Assembly: GCA_021018995.1 (NCBI GenBank)
Contig: CM037597.1
Span: 35,590,936-35,654,935, forward strand
From: Chloranthus sessilifolius
Lineage: Eukaryota; Streptophyta; Magnoliopsida; Chloranthales; Chloranthaceae
Length of the DNA stretch: 64,000 nucleotides
Direction: 5' to 3'
The position numbers and the translations under genes were made by a program. The notes under the pieces were generated by a model that saw only the letters and a program-made list of their open reading frames with translations, did not search any database and was not told the DNA's origin. Below are positions 23,014 through 35,561 of this stretch, one piece after another. How positions within the stretch are numbered: the first letter of the stretch is position 1; each line of letters begins with the position of its first letter.

Positions 23014-24149
23014 TGTAGACACCCAAATTTGGACCAAGGCCTGATCAACACATACTTCGAGAGAGGTGTACCCCCGAGCTTCCGAAAGTATTTTCAAAAC
23101 CCTTAGGAATCATCTTGAACTCTTAGGAATCAACCATAGCCTTCCCAGACCTATTAGAACCCTTCCGGGGCATGATTCGAACCCCCCTGAACAACGGTTA
23201 GAAAGAGGAGTGCCAAAATTTTTATATATAGTTTCCCAACCTAAGGAATATATCATTGGAAAGTAAAGCTTCTCATCTTTCCAATAAACTAAGAACTGCT
23301 TAATTTGGAGTTGTACATCAAAAGTTATGGCGAAATGAAGATCGCTGATTTATGTAGGAAATTACAAAATCGGGCGGGGCCCCTGCGGGTGTTCAACTTC
23401 CAACAGTTTGGGCCTGGTTTTCCTTCAACAAATAGCCAAAATTGACATTAGGGGTTTGATTTGTGGACCATCCCAAAGACTGGGGTATATTTCTTTAGGA
23501 CTCTAGTGACCCTATTAGCTTAGGTTATCTCCCTTTTGCCATTCAAGTCACCACCCTATTATTTACCATTAAACCCAAATCCCTCTTTTCCAAGCTCTAA
23601 AAAATCCCAAAAACCTTAGATTGCCCATTACCTAATTGCTAACCCTAATTAGATTTTAAGTACCCCCTAGCCCTCTCTTTTTCTATAAATAGAGCGGCAC
23701 CCCCCCTTGCAAAGGGCTTGAAAAAATTTTAAAAGAGAGGAAAGGCTTTAGCTATTCCTCTCCTCCCATTTTAGCATGTCTATTAAAATTCCAGCACCCT
23801 AGTTCATCCTTTATACCTCATTTTCCACTATCAATCCTTGAGATCTAGCTAGTACTATCCCTTAGCCTTCTTCTCTTACCTCTTAGCTACCAAGCCTTAG
23901 AGATTCAAACCCCTCCTTCAGCCCATTTGCTATCGAAAGCTCATCCAAGACACATCAACGCGAAGGTCTACATCGGTGCTACAAGGGATCAGGAGCTCCG
24001 GATCTCCCCTCTATTCCTCTACCTTCTTTGCTTTTCGTCTATCCAAGAATTGAGCCATTACACTATCCAAATTTTGGCAAGCGGGAAGGGCTCAATAAGA
24101 TCGGTGTGCCTTCAGGCAAGGGGAAGTGCCGCCCATTTTTCTTTTTATT

Positions 24150-24202
<53 letters not shown>

Positions 24203-24466
24203 AGCCCCACATAGAGCCGGCCATAGTAGAGACCGCTTACGAGCGGGTTGATCGGGTGTCTAACATCTTCTCGATTCATAACCGAAGCCCCTACCCAAGA
24301 GCCTTTGACATAGACCGGATTCAGAGTCATATTTTTGGCACTTTGGTACTTATAAAAATGATCTAGGTTTTTCGGGACACCAAAAGCTCCGGGTGGAGAC
24401 TCTAAATATTTTATTTAGCGAGCGCATTGTCGCGACGAGATCGCCAAAAAATTCCATGATTGCACA
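23014..24466 (+). repeat. Tat2 5' LTR
   Basis: Starts TGTAGACACCCAAATTTGG and ends GATTGCACA; pairs with 32688-34131. Contains TCTATAAATAGAG (about 23680-23695), a good TATA box, and a (TA)n run at 24155-24198. Confidence 0.94.
24155..24198. repeat. (TA)n microsatellite
   Basis: About 22 TA units inside the Tat2 5' LTR. The matching place in the 3' LTR (33815-33860) is shorter and interrupted. Confidence 0.95.
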
Positions 24467-24486
24467 GATGACGACTCTGCTGGAGA
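24467..24486 (+). other. Tat2 primer-binding site
   Basis: TGACGACTCTGCTGGAGA begins two bases after the LTR end. It resembles the TGGCGACTCTGCTGGGGA type seen in Tat/Ogre elements. I do not assign the tRNA. Confidence 0.65.
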
Positions 24487-27400
24487 TTTTCTAGTAGAGC
24501 TTCTCCTTAAACTTGACCTCTTTATTTTTTATTTTACTAACATTTTATTGCTATTTTTTATTTTATTTTTACTCATCCCTCCGATTATGTCATTTTACTT
24601 ACCCCTACTTTTATGTCATTTATGAGCCTTAGCCGATCGGCGGGCCTACTTACGCATAGTCTTTAATTTTCTTTACTTTTTCGTTATTTTAAGTGTCTTA
24701 GCCGATTGGCGGGCCTACTTGAGCTTTACATTTAAATTCCTTTACTTTTACGTCATTTAAAGTGCCTTAGCCGATTGGCAGGCCTACTTGTGCAATCATA
24801 TCCTAACAGTGGACGCAGGCCCGTAGTGGCGGCATGGGATTATCACCCCCGATTTTTGGACTTAAGAAAACTTCAATAAAATTTAAAAAAAAAAAAATTA
24901 AAATTGAACCAAGAAAGGGGACTTAATCGATTTATTTTTTTACGGGGTAGATTTTTAAAGGGTTGGATTATTAGGCATACATACAACTACCCGAGTCTTA
25001 GTATGGCGGCAACCCCTAGTGATGATGATCCAGAAAAGTCCCAGCCCACCTAGTATCTAAGAAGGCACTTGCACCGGAGGTATATCGGGTGGGTCACCTA
25101 TTCCTACAAGCTTAAATTCCTTTGGGGAGCGCACTAGCGAGTTATACCGGACTCATCCCTTAGGTTCGGTGAGGAGAGAATCGATCCACTAAAAATAGTT
25201 AGTCCCCGAAAGCCTAGCGTCCAAAAAAAAAACCAATTTAGAGACTCATTTCGGGCTAAAGTGGCTGCTGTCAAGAATTCTGGAAACCCAGTTTTGCCTG
25301 GCGCAAGTATTAGTTGCGCCAATGCAAAAATCCCCAAAAGTATACTGACGCAACTAATAGTTGCGCCAGCCTTATTCAGGGAATTTTTGCTCTGCCACAT
25401 GTATTAGTTGTACCAGGTTGGTTTCAAGCAACAACAATCCGAATCTGAAGCTTTTCTCACTTCCTGAGCCCCCCGATTAGTGCCTTTAGTGCTTCTGTTT
25501 AGGCCCCGCCATCTCCAACACCTAATACACCCTCGTCGATCAAAAGAAGGTGACTTCTTTTTTACTCGTTTCAGGGGATCGGGTTATTTATATCGATTTT
25601 CGTGCCTTTAATAGATCAAAGGTCTTCCTTTGATTCTTTCTAAGTACTTCGAAATTGTTGTTGCGGGTCCTATTTAGGGCATGAAAGCCACCCGAGAACG
25701 GAACATGAAAGGCTTCGGAACCATTGTTTTCACTCATAAAAAACAAATCCAAAAAAAACCTAAAATCAAAAATTAAAAATAGAATCTTGATTGGTGTCAA
25801 CACAACGGTATCATTGTCCCTCCGTCATCCCGTAGGGGAAGAAGGAGGAAGCTTTACAGGCCCCATCCTAAGCACCCGTATCCAACCTGATACCGAGACA
25901 TGTCGTGGGCTGTGGACCCAGCTTATGTCGATCCCGACTCATCCCCGCCACATTCTCCAACCCATTCCCACACCAAAGAGGCCTTTAATTCCACCCCCCT
26001 CACCCATTCAAACCTCACCATAATCAGCCCGTTCGGTGCCCCTATTTTCCCTTCCACCATTTCCCAAAATATCTAAAATCCGACTCCCCATTCCCCATTA
26101 TTTTTCCAAGGCATACCCCCATCCATGGCCCTCTCCAACCCATCTCACCTCCCTTCCACACCCATTCAAAACCCATCCAACATACCCTATTTCTCATCCA
26201 TCCAACTTCCCGCATCCACATCCATGCCCCATTTTCCATCTTTCCCATATAGGCCTGATCTGCCTTCATTCACATATGTCACCTCCACCCTATCCAACCC
26301 CCCACAAATCCCTCCATCTACCCGGGTCATGCTCGTTTTTATCGGGGCCATGCCCGATTTTTCCCAAACATTCACACCTTACCCTTCATCATCCTCATAT
26401 ATTCCCAACCCATCCCCTTTTCCAATGCCCCACCTCATTCCTCCAATCCACCCCATATCCCATCTCCTACGCGGGTCATGCCCAATTTTATCGAGATCAT
26501 GCCCAATTTACCCTCCACATCCACCCAATCCATGCCCCTCCAAACCTCAAATAACTCGTCTCCATCCGATCTCCCTTCCATGGCCATGATGGAAGAAATG
26601 GTCAAAGCCTACAATAGGTGGAAGGCCTCCCAACACATCCCCTCTCATCCATACCACACACCCATGGATCCATCTCATACACTATCAAGCCTCCATGCCT
26701 CACTCCCCTATGACTCCCATCAACCCCCCATCATCCACACCATTCAATCTCCCATTACCCACATGCCTCAAGGCCTAATGGCCCAAACCCAATTCCCTAC
26801 ATGTCCCAAGACCCCATAGCCCAAGGCCCAATGGGCCAGATCCAACAGGCCCATGGCACAGACTCATCAAGGATCAATGGTCTAGACCCAATAAGGGCCC
26901 ATGGCCCAGACCCATCAAGGCCCAATGGGCCAGACCTACCAAGGCCTAAAGGCCAGACTCAACAAGGGCCCATGGCCCAGACCCACCAAGGTCCAACGGG
27001 CCAGACCCAATAAGGGCCCATGGCCCAAACCTACCATGACCAAGGAATTGTAGCCCAACCCTCCCAGGCTTCATATCCCAAACCCAAGCCCAACAAAACC
27101 TTAGAACCTCACACCCATACTCTTCGCAATTCCTCCAAAATTCTATCCATTCACAAACCTCATACCCAGCTCAAAATCATGCCTTACATCAGCCCCAATT
27201 CACCCATATCCCAATATCCCAATGTCAGTTTCAAACCTTTTCACAAGCCCAATGGCCTCACCATACCCCACTCCAAAATCTAACTCATCCCATCATCCAG
27301 CAAACCTTCCCTCATCTCCAATGGACTCACCCAACCCATGCCATTCCCATCCAGTCCATGCAACACCAGCAAGAGAATCCTGCCCTCACTGAATCTTATA

Positions 27401-27540
27401 TAGACCAGCAGTATGAAGAGAACGAGATTAGAAACAATGGAGCCTATGCTGGGGCATTGACCAGCCTTAACCCCCCTCCTATAATTGCCCACCCCCTGGT
27501 AGCCCAGAGTGAAGTCCAACCAGCTGAGAAGCATGCATGC
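24487..27540 (+). pseudogene. Tat2 leader and decayed gag region
   Basis: Three kilobases between PBS and protease. Leader to about 25700: repeated GCCGATTGGCGGGCCTACTT-type units (three, near 24630, 24700 and 24770) and a paired TTAGTTGCGCCA motif (about 25308 and 25350). From about 25790 several overlapping frames are open and very rich in P, H and S (26036-26554, 26125-26589, 26478-26819) through C-rich low complexity, so frame choice is uncertain. A readable helix-like piece (MAMMEEMVKAYNRWKASQ, 26580-26640) resembles the P-rich gag tails of Tat elements. No capsid core or zinc knuckle was recognised. Confidence 0.5.
26815..27040 (+). repeat. GGCCCA-rich minisatellite encoding QGPMAQT-like peptide
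   Basis: Around ten degenerate units built on CAAGGGCCCATGGCCCAGAC, alternating with CAATGGGCCAGAC. Translates in one frame to repeated QGP-M/T-A/G-QT. Within the decayed gag region of Tat2. Confidence 0.8.
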
Positions 27541-28480
27541 CCATATTACTGTATGAAATTTGTTGATGACGTCCCTACTCTATTTCCAAGCATTAATGGG
27601 GGCGTTAAAGAACGCACATGTGCCACTTCAGGTTAGCCCGGATGAAGTCGGGCAAATAATTGGTCAAGTGATGGCCTCAAATGCCATTTCTTTTTTAGAT
27701 GTCAATCTACCAGAGGAAGAAGTCACTCAAATCCTTAAATATAACTGTTGAGTATAGAAATATGATTATCCCCTTAGTTCTAATCGATAACGAGTCTGCA
27801 TTGAATATATGCCCACTGAGAACCACCACCAAGATTGGGATAAATCCTTGCATGCTAATACCCATGAGGACTAGCACCAGAGGTTTCGATAACACACGAA
27901 GAGAGATAATGGGAGAAGTTGACCTTGACCTATTGATTGGGCCAATGACCTTTTCCATATTCTTTCAAGTGATGGACATCAAATCCTCGTTTAATCTGCT
28001 ATTAGGGCACCCGTGACTACATGAAGTCGGAGCCATACCCTCCACATTGCACCAGAAACTCAAATGTGCATCTGGACATAAAATCATCACAATCATCGGT
28101 GAGGGGCATAGTGAGAAAGAAAATTCCACCAACAATGTTGAGAAGCCGAATATACTAGATGTACCACACACCATTGAGGATGTCGACCTCCATAATTTCG
28201 AATATGAGGTGTCGACGATACTCCCAGAGCCTAGCCAAGAACTGAAGGTGGAATGGTAGCAGCGGTGGCCATGCTCCATAGGTGGGGCTACCAAAAAGGA
28301 AGGGGACTTAGCCCCAGACTCCAAGGCAGAAAGGAGCCCGTCACAGTCAAAGGGGGGCAGAAAGTCAGATTCGGGCTTGGTTATAAGCCCACAAAAGAAG
28401 AAGTGTGAGAGGCTAAGGAGAAAGTCCGTGCGACAATAGCTGCAAAAGCCAGGGGGATCCACATAGAGGAAAAACCCCAT
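27541..28480 (+). pseudogene. Tat2 protease with G-patch
   Basis: Retropepsin-like region: VLIDNESALNICPL (about 27778) holds the active-site Asp but has N-E in place of the usual S/T-G, so catalysis is doubtful. NLLLGHPW follows near 27995. At 28245-28415 comes a G-patch: MLHRWGYQKGRGLSPRLQG, then GQKVRFGLGYKPT. G-patch domains bind nucleic acid and occur after the protease in several retroelement lineages. Frames change near 27650, 28015 and 28260. Confidence 0.75.
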
Positions 28481-29159
28481 CCTAGGCCTCACATCAGGAG
28501 CTCATTCATAACTATCGGGGTTGTAAAGATCGATCGGAATGGGGAAACCCGATTAACCCCACACAAGCCTACAACACCGGTTGACCCCACCAATCCTTAC
28601 ATTACCCTTCCCAGCCTGGAGATAGATTTGGCCGCATTATCCCTCGTTGAGGAACGATGGCCAGTACCTAAATAAACTCCCCCTATGGTAAATCACCACA
28701 ATATAGTTTTAATGTTTGAGGACATCATCTTAGACGAAATGGGGATCAACATGATGGAGGCTGACTCTAAAGAGTTGTATCAGTTAGCGTCCTCCATCTA
28801 AATAGGTAAAAGAGCGACCCCTCAGGTATACAACTGGGTATCTTTACCCCAAACCCTGGAAGCGGGGAGTGGCCTAATATTTAGCACCCGTTTCCTAAAA
28901 AAAATAACCTATAAAAAGTGAGATAAGCCCTTGGTAGGCAATACCTTGTATATACACAGACTCGTGCTGTCAAGGGTCTGTCTCCAAAGAAAACATAAAT
29001 CTCAAAAACATTGAAAAAATACAAAATCCCAAAAACATTAAAAAAATAAAAAGTCCAAAAAAATTGCTATTTAAAATTCCAAATAAAATCCCATAAAAAG
29101 ATGCCTTAATTAAAATACCCGTCCCACGTAAAATCGAGCCCTTCCCTATAGAAATACAA
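28481..29159 (+). other. Tat2 spacer between G-patch and RT
   Basis: Degenerate coding-like sequence with many stops; no domain recognised. Contains an A-rich tract of repeated AAAAAATNAAAA type near 28980-29060. Confidence 0.5.
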
Positions 29160-30720
29160 GGAGAGGTAGGTGTTATGAGTCTGGACGAGGATAACTCTTT
29201 GGAGGAGCTCCCCAATGAGCTCCTTGACCGGTTTGCTGAGTTTGAGCATGGCCCTACCCCTATTATCGAGGAAATTGGGGACGTTAATCTAAGAACTGAG
29301 GAGATTCCCCGAAATCACCAAAATTGGAACATTGCTGTCTCTCAAAGAAAGAAAAAGCATGATCAATTTTCTTCGGTCATATCAAGACATTTTTGCCTGG
29401 TCATATGAGGACATGTCTGATCTGGACACCGATTTGGTCGAGCATGAGTTACCTCTCTACCCTGATATGAAGCCGGTTAAATAAAAGTTGATACGTCTCT
29501 GCCCGAGTGGATGCTGAAAGTCAAGGATGAGTTCATCAAGCAGTATGACGCGGGGTTTCTCATGGTATCTAAATATCCGCAGTGGCTAGCCAAAATTATG
29601 CTTGTGCTAGAGAAAGATGGAAAGGTCTACATGTCCATCGACTTCCGAAATTTGAACAAAGCAAGCTCGAAGGAAGATTTCCCATTACCACACATCGACA
29701 TCTTGGTCGATAATACCACTAAGCACGGGATGCTTTCTTTTATGGATGGATTCTCTGAATACAATCAAATAAAGATGGTAGAGACAAATCAAGAGAAGAC
29801 TACGTTTATCACCCCTGGGGAACCTTTTGCTATCGAGTCATGTCATTTAGGCTAAAGAACGCTGGTGCAATGTATCAGAGAGCTGTGACTGCACTGTTTC
29901 ACGACATGATGCACCAAGAGTTTGAAGTGTATGTCAATGATATGATAACCAAGTCATCGGAGCTAAGCGATCACTTGGTAAACCTCCAGAAATTATTTGA
30001 GAGGCTAAAAAAGTACAGGTTATGTCTGAATCCATAGAAGTGTGCTTTTGGCTCTATGTCCGGAAAATTATTAGGATTCATCGTCAGCAGGAGAGGGATA
30101 GAGGTTGACCCAGTCAAAGTCAAAGCAATCACAGAAATGCCACCGCCGTCTACTGAGAAAGAGGTTAGAGGGTTCTTAGGCAGAATACAATATATCAGTC
30201 GATTCATTGTGCAACTAACTCCAATCTGCACGCCGATCTTCAACCTACTTTGGAAGAACTTGCCCATTGAATGGAATGATGATTGTTAGGCAGCATTCGA
30301 TAAAATCAAAAGTTGCCTCCTTAACCCACCTGTCTTGGTACCACCCGAGCTGGGGAGACCACTCTTGATGTATCTCTCCACGACGGAAGTTTCGATGGGA
30401 TGCGTCTTAGGGCAGCATGACGAGACAGGAAGAAGAGAGCAGGCCATCTACTATATGAGCAAGAAGTTTACTAATTATGAAATGCGTTATTCTCATTTGG
30501 AGAAAGCATCCTTGGCTCTTATATGGGCTACTTAGAGGCTCCGTCATTACTTGCTATCTCAAGTCGTTCTACTTTGGCTCGAGTGGACCTGTTGAAATAC
30601 TTATTCGAAAAGTCAGCTCTCATTGGGCAGACTGCACGATGGCAACTTTTGTTATCTGAGTTTAATATCACCTATGTCACTCAAAAGTCGATCAAGGGAT
30701 AGGCACTCACCGATCATCTT
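29160..30720 (+). pseudogene. pol: Tat2 reverse transcriptase and RNase H
   Basis: RT runs from about 29500, with MSIDFRNLNKASSKEDFP (29632) and FMDGFSEYNQIKM (29740). The catalytic box reads YVND (about 29930) instead of YVDD, which removes one of the paired metal-binding Asp residues. RT thumb/connection and RNase H follow (GCVLGQHDETGRREQAIYYM near 30397, NYEMRYSHLEKASLALIW near 30472). Frame changes near 29840 and 30290 and stops at 30037 and 30535 confirm decay. Confidence 0.9.
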
Positions 30721-30732
30721 GCCGACAATCCT

Positions 30733-31035
30733 TTGCCAGATTATGAACCTTTGAGAACTGAGTTCCCTGATGAGGACATGCAGTTCATGACAGAAGACAA
30801 TACTGAGGAAGTAAGGGAATCATGGGTAATGCACTTTGACGCGACAGCTAATGCTGAGGGACAGGGAGTTGGCACCATTTTGATTTCACCAAAAGGATCT
30901 CATGTACCAATCTCTATCAAGCTCAACTTCCCTTGCACTAACGACATGGCTGAGTACGAAGCTTGTGTTGCCAATTTGCAGGTAGCTCTCGATCAGAATA
31001 TAACTCACCTTTGAGTATTCGATGACTCGAAGTTG
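30733..31035 (+). pseudogene. Tat2 archaeal-type RNase H (aRNH)
   Basis: Second RNase H domain that defines the Tat lineage: WVMHFDATANAEGQGVGTIL (about 30822) and DMAEYEACVANLQVAL (about 30943). It lies between the first RNase H and integrase. A TGA at 31014 breaks the frame before the next conserved DSKLI-like segment. Confidence 0.88.
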
Positions 31036-32560
31036 ATCATATGTCAGACGAATGGTGACTGGAAGATGAAAGATGAGAAACTGATCCCTTACCATGAGCA
31101 CCTTGACGATCTGATAGCTTGCTTCAAAGACGTGACATTCTCATATGTCCCTCGGATAAGAAATCACTTCGCCGACGCACTAGAGACGTTGGCATCAATG
31201 ATAGAAAACCCGTTTGGTGCTAAGATGAAGCCAATCATGATCAAGCAAATAAATGAGCCAGCTTTCTGCCTCCATATTGAGGAACCTATAAAGCTTGATG
31301 AAGAGCCACCTTGGTTCTCAGACATCAATAATTTCCTTGAGACACTAACTTTCCCTGAGGGTACGTCCAAGACGGATCGACGAACCATTCAATGTTTAGC
31401 AGTAGGCTACGTCATTTATGGGGAATGCCTTTACAAGCGATCCTACAATAACATCTTGGTCAGGTGCCTTATTGAAAGTGAAGCGACCAATATTATGAAG
31501 GAGATCCACGAGGGAGTATGCGGAGCCCACGTCAGCGGTCACATGCTTGCTAAGAAAATTCTACAATAAGGATACTTATGGACCACTATTGAATCAGATT
31601 ACTGTAAACATGTTCAGAAATGCTGTAAGTATTAGGAATACTCCAGTCTAATACACACTCTTGCCATCGATCTTCACTGCATGACCACTCCCTAGCCATT
31701 TGCTACCTAGGGCCTTGACGTCGTCGAAATGATTTATCCAAAAGCATCAAACGGACATTGGTTCATCCTTGTCGCCATTAAATACTTTACCAAGTGGGTA
31801 GAAGCGGCATCATATGCCAACATCATGGCCAGTCACGTCGAGAAGTTTCTCAAGAGTAATATTGTGTGCCGATTTGGAGTTCCCAAGGATATCATCACGG
31901 ACAATGGCATAAACTTTACGAATAAATGAATTCAGGCTTTCTACGAACAATACAAGATAAAGTACTATCGCTCGCCACCTTATCGACCTCAAACAAATGG
32001 AGTAGTGGAAGCTGCGAACAAGACGGTCGTCTGCATCCTATAGAAGATAGTCATCACTTACCAAGAGTGGAGCGAAATGTTACCATTTGCTTTATGGGCC
32101 TACAGAATGTCGATCTATACCACTACAGGGGCTACACCATTCTCCCTGGTATATGGAATCAAGGCTGTCCTAATGGTAGAGGTTGAAGTACCCTCGCTCT
32201 GAATCCTCATGGAATCAAGCTTACCCGAAGCAGAGAGAGAGATCCTGCTTTGAAAAATTGAACTTATTGGATGAGAAGAGACTCCTAGCCTTGTGTCATA
32301 CTCAAGTTTACCAAGGGCAAATCGCATGCGCTTATAATAAGCGTGTCCGCGGTTGAGATCTGAAGATAGGAGAGACTGTTGAAGAAGATCTTCTCATCCC
32401 TCCATGCCGATCCGAGAGGAAAGTTCAAGCCAAAATGGGAAGGATCTTATGTCATCTGAGAAGTGCTGTCGGGATACGCCATCCACCTCGCCACCATGGA
32501 CGAAGACCATCTTCCTGAGCCCATCAATGCTGGATACATCCGACAGTTCTACTCTTAGTC
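31036..32560 (+). pseudogene. pol: Tat2 integrase
   Basis: Connection region, then zinc-binding N-domain (EIHEGVCGAHVSGHMLAKKI, 31502-31560). The core keeps the first Asp (GLDVVEM near 31712), the second (TDNGINF near 31900) and the Glu (VVEAANK near 32007). The tail has GPY-like remnants and ends near 32555. Stops at 31568, 31926 and 32041 and frameshifts at 32200-32400 inactivate it. Confidence 0.88.
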
Positions 32561-32674
32561 TATCACAAAAAGGTAAGTATTGGTGAAATAGATATATGAT
32601 TGCTTAAGAATCACACAAAAGATTCCATCATTTCAAGCAGAGTAGCCAAAAAGCATCCCTAAAATGATGATACC

Positions 32675-32687
32675 AAAGAGGGGCATC
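32675..32687 (+). other. Tat2 polypurine tract
   Basis: AAAGAGGGGCATC directly before the 3' LTR start TGTAGATACCC. Confidence 0.85.
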
Positions 32688-34131
32688 TGTAGATACCCAA
32701 ATTTGGTCCAAGGCTCGATCGACATATACTTTGAAAAGGCGTACCCCCGAGCTTCTAAAAGCATTTTTCAAATCCTTAGGAATCATCCCAAAACCCTTAG
32801 GAATCATTCTAAACTCTTAGGAATCAATCATAGCCTTCCCAGACCTATTAGAACCCTTCCCGGGTACGATTCAAACCCTCATGAATAGCGGTTAGAAAGA
32901 GGAGTGATAAAGTTTTTTTAGATAGTTTCTAAATCTAAGGTATATACCATTAGAAATTTGAGCTTCTCATCTTTCCAACGAACTAAGAATCACTTAATTT
33001 GGAGTTGTACATCAAAAGTTATGGTGAAATGAAGATCGCAGATTTATGCATGAAATTACAAAATCGGGCTGGGCCCCTGCGGGTCTTCAACTTCCAATAG
33101 TTTGGGCTTAGTTTTCCTTCAAAAAATGGCCAAAATTGACATTGGGGGTTTGTTTCTTTAGGACTCTAGTGGCCCAATTAGCTTAGGTTATCTACCTTTT
33201 GCCATTCAAGTCACCGCCCTATCATCTACCATTAAACCCAAATCCCTCTTCTCCAAGCTCTAGAAAACCCCAAAAACATTAGATTGCCTATTACCTAATT
33301 GCTAACCCTAAGCTTTTAAGTACCCCCTAATCCTCTCTTTTTCTATAAATAGAGAGGCACCCCCCCTTGCAAATGGCTTGAGAAAATTTTAAAAGAGAGA
33401 AAAGGCTTTAGCTATTCCTCTCCTCCCATATTAGCATTTGTCCATTAAAATTCCAGCACCCTAGTTCATCCTTTAGACCTTATTTTCCACCATCAATCCT
33501 TGAGATCTAGCTAGAACTAGCCCCTAGCCTTTTTCTCTTGCCTCTTAGCTACCAAGCCTTAGAGATTCAAACCCCTCCTTCAACCCATTTGCTATTGGAA
33601 GCTCATCCAAGACACATAAACGCGAAGGTCTACATTGGTGCTACAAAGGCCCGAGAGCTTCGGCTCTCCCCTCTATTCCTCTACCTTCTTCGCTTTTCCT
33701 CTATCCTAGAGTTGAGCCGTTACGCTGTCCAAATTTTGACAAGCGGGAAGGGCTCAATAGGGTTGGTGTGCCTTCGAGCAAGGGGAAGTGCCGCTCATTT
33801 TGCTTTTTATTTTATATATATATTTATAATTATATAGATATATATATATATATATATTATATAAACCAGCCCCACATAGACCCGGCCATAGTAGAGACCG
33901 CTTACGAGCGGGTTGATCGGGTGCCTAACAGCTTCCCGATCGATAACCGAAGCCCCTACCCAAGTGCCTTTGGCATAGATCGGATTCAGAGTCATATTTG
34001 TGGCACTTTGGTGCTTATAAAAATGATATAGGTTTCCCGAGACACCAAAAGCTCCGGGTGGCGACTCTAAATATTTTATTTAGCGAGCACAACATCGCGA
34101 CAGGATCATCAAAAAATCTCACGGTTGCACA
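32688..34131 (+). repeat. Tat2 3' LTR
   Basis: Partner of 23014-24466; ends GGTTGCACA. Lacks a short segment present near 23470 in the 5' copy. (TA)n-rich at 33815-33860. Confidence 0.94.
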
Positions 34132-35561
34132 CAATCTTTTCGCCGATCTCTTCCCAATTGATAGGTGATCTACACTATCTTCCATAGAGAAGCTTCATAA
34201 GGCACCATTGCAATACTCGCTTGAAAGCTATTGTTGTATGCAAATTCGATCAACGATAGATGTTGATCCCATGATCCTTGTAATTCAAGCATACACACTC
34301 TTAGCATATCTTCTATTACCTGATTTACCCGCTCTATTTGCCCATCGGTCTGCAGATGGAACGTCGAACTAAAGTTCAATAGAGTACCCATGCCTTCTTA
34401 AAACTTCCACTAAAATTTAAAATTATACAACAAGTCACGACCAGAAACGATGCTACTGGGAATTTTGTACAATCGTACACTCTTCTTCATATACAACTCT
34501 GCGAGTCTTCCTGCCATGTACATTGTGTTGTAGGATAAGAAGTGAGCTGACTTGGTTAGTTGATCAATGACCACCCAAATGGCATTGTAGCTCTTTGCTG
34601 TACGCGCTAACCCCACAATAAAATCCATAGAGATCGATTCCCATTTGCACTCCGGGATAGGTAGAGGTTGCAACAATCCAGCAGGGTGTCTATGGTCTAC
34701 TTTCACCTGTTGACATGTCAAACACCTTGACATGTACTCAGCTACATCTTACTTCAGACCTCTCCACTAGTAACTCTTCCTCATGTCTTGATACATTTTG
34801 GTGCTGCCGGGGTGAATTGTATATCTAGATTTGTGACCCTCATCTAAAATAGTTTGTCATAGATCGGCATCAATCGGAATGCAAAGGCATCCCCTGAATA
34901 GCAAAGACCCATCTTCCTTCACCGAGAACTTCGATTTGGTGCCCTCAATCACATCTTAGCAAATCTTGATTAATTTTGAGTTTTTCATATGTAGCTTGCA
35001 CCTCAATATTTGCATCATATAATGAAAGATCTTAAAACAACTTTCATCTATGCATCCCCATGATAAGATTAGCTAACTGAGCTGAACCCTTACGACTCAA
35101 GGCATCTGCCATAATGTTTGCCTTGCCTGAGTGGTATTGTATTGAGCAATCATAGTCCTTGAGAAACTTCATCCATCTGCGCTACCTCATATTTAATTCT
35201 TTCTGTATAAATAGGTACCTGGGGCTCTTATGGTCGGTGAATATCTCAAAGGTCTCACCATATAAATAATGTCTCCAAAATTTTAATAAAAATATGACCA
35301 CTGCTAGTTCCAGGTCATATGTTGGGTAGTTCTTCTCGTGATCTTTCAGCTGCCTTGACCCATAAGCAATCACTTTCTTATTCTGATTGAGCATGCAGCC
35401 TAAACCACTATGTGAAGCATCACTGTATACTGTAAACCCTCCATTGCCTAAAGGAATCGCTAGCACTGGAGCTGAAGTGAGTCTCTTCTTGAGTTCTTGA
35501 AAACTCTTTTCACACGCTTCAGTCCACTCAAATCTCACTCCTTCCTTGTGAGTCTCGTAAA
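34132..35561 (-). pseudogene. pol: Chromovirus RNase H and integrase core
   Basis: Minus-strand pol segment between element B and Tat2. It starts with RT thumb/RNase [19 protein letters not shown] (near 35535), [14 protein letters not shown] (near 35420) and [20 protein letters not shown]. Integrase follows: CLTCQQVKVDHRHPAGLLQP (34730-34670), the core with SMDFIVGLARTAKSYNAIWV (near 34630), and HLQTDGQIERVNQVIEDM (near 34350). It breaks at 34132 within the segment after LYGR, and the reading resumes at 23013. Stops between 35180 and 34735 and elsewhere inactivate it. Confidence 0.9.

Larger units (their letters stand above)
23014..34131 (+). mobile_element. Tat2, Tat-lineage LTR retrotransposon
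   Basis: Element of 11.1 kb inserted in the chromovirus integrase on the opposite strand. LTRs are 23014-24466 and 32688-34131. Order: PBS, long decayed gag region with P-rich repeats, protease with G-patch, RT, RNase H, second (archaeal-type) RNase H, integrase, polypurine tract, LTR. Flanks CAAAT (23009-23013) and CAATC (34132-34136) are a poor target duplication, so a boundary shift of 1-2 bp is possible. Confidence 0.92.

Noticed and set aside
26036..26589. Long proline-rich frames resembling a cell-wall protein
   Set aside because: Overlapping frames in C-rich low complexity within the gag region of Tat2; no signal peptide.
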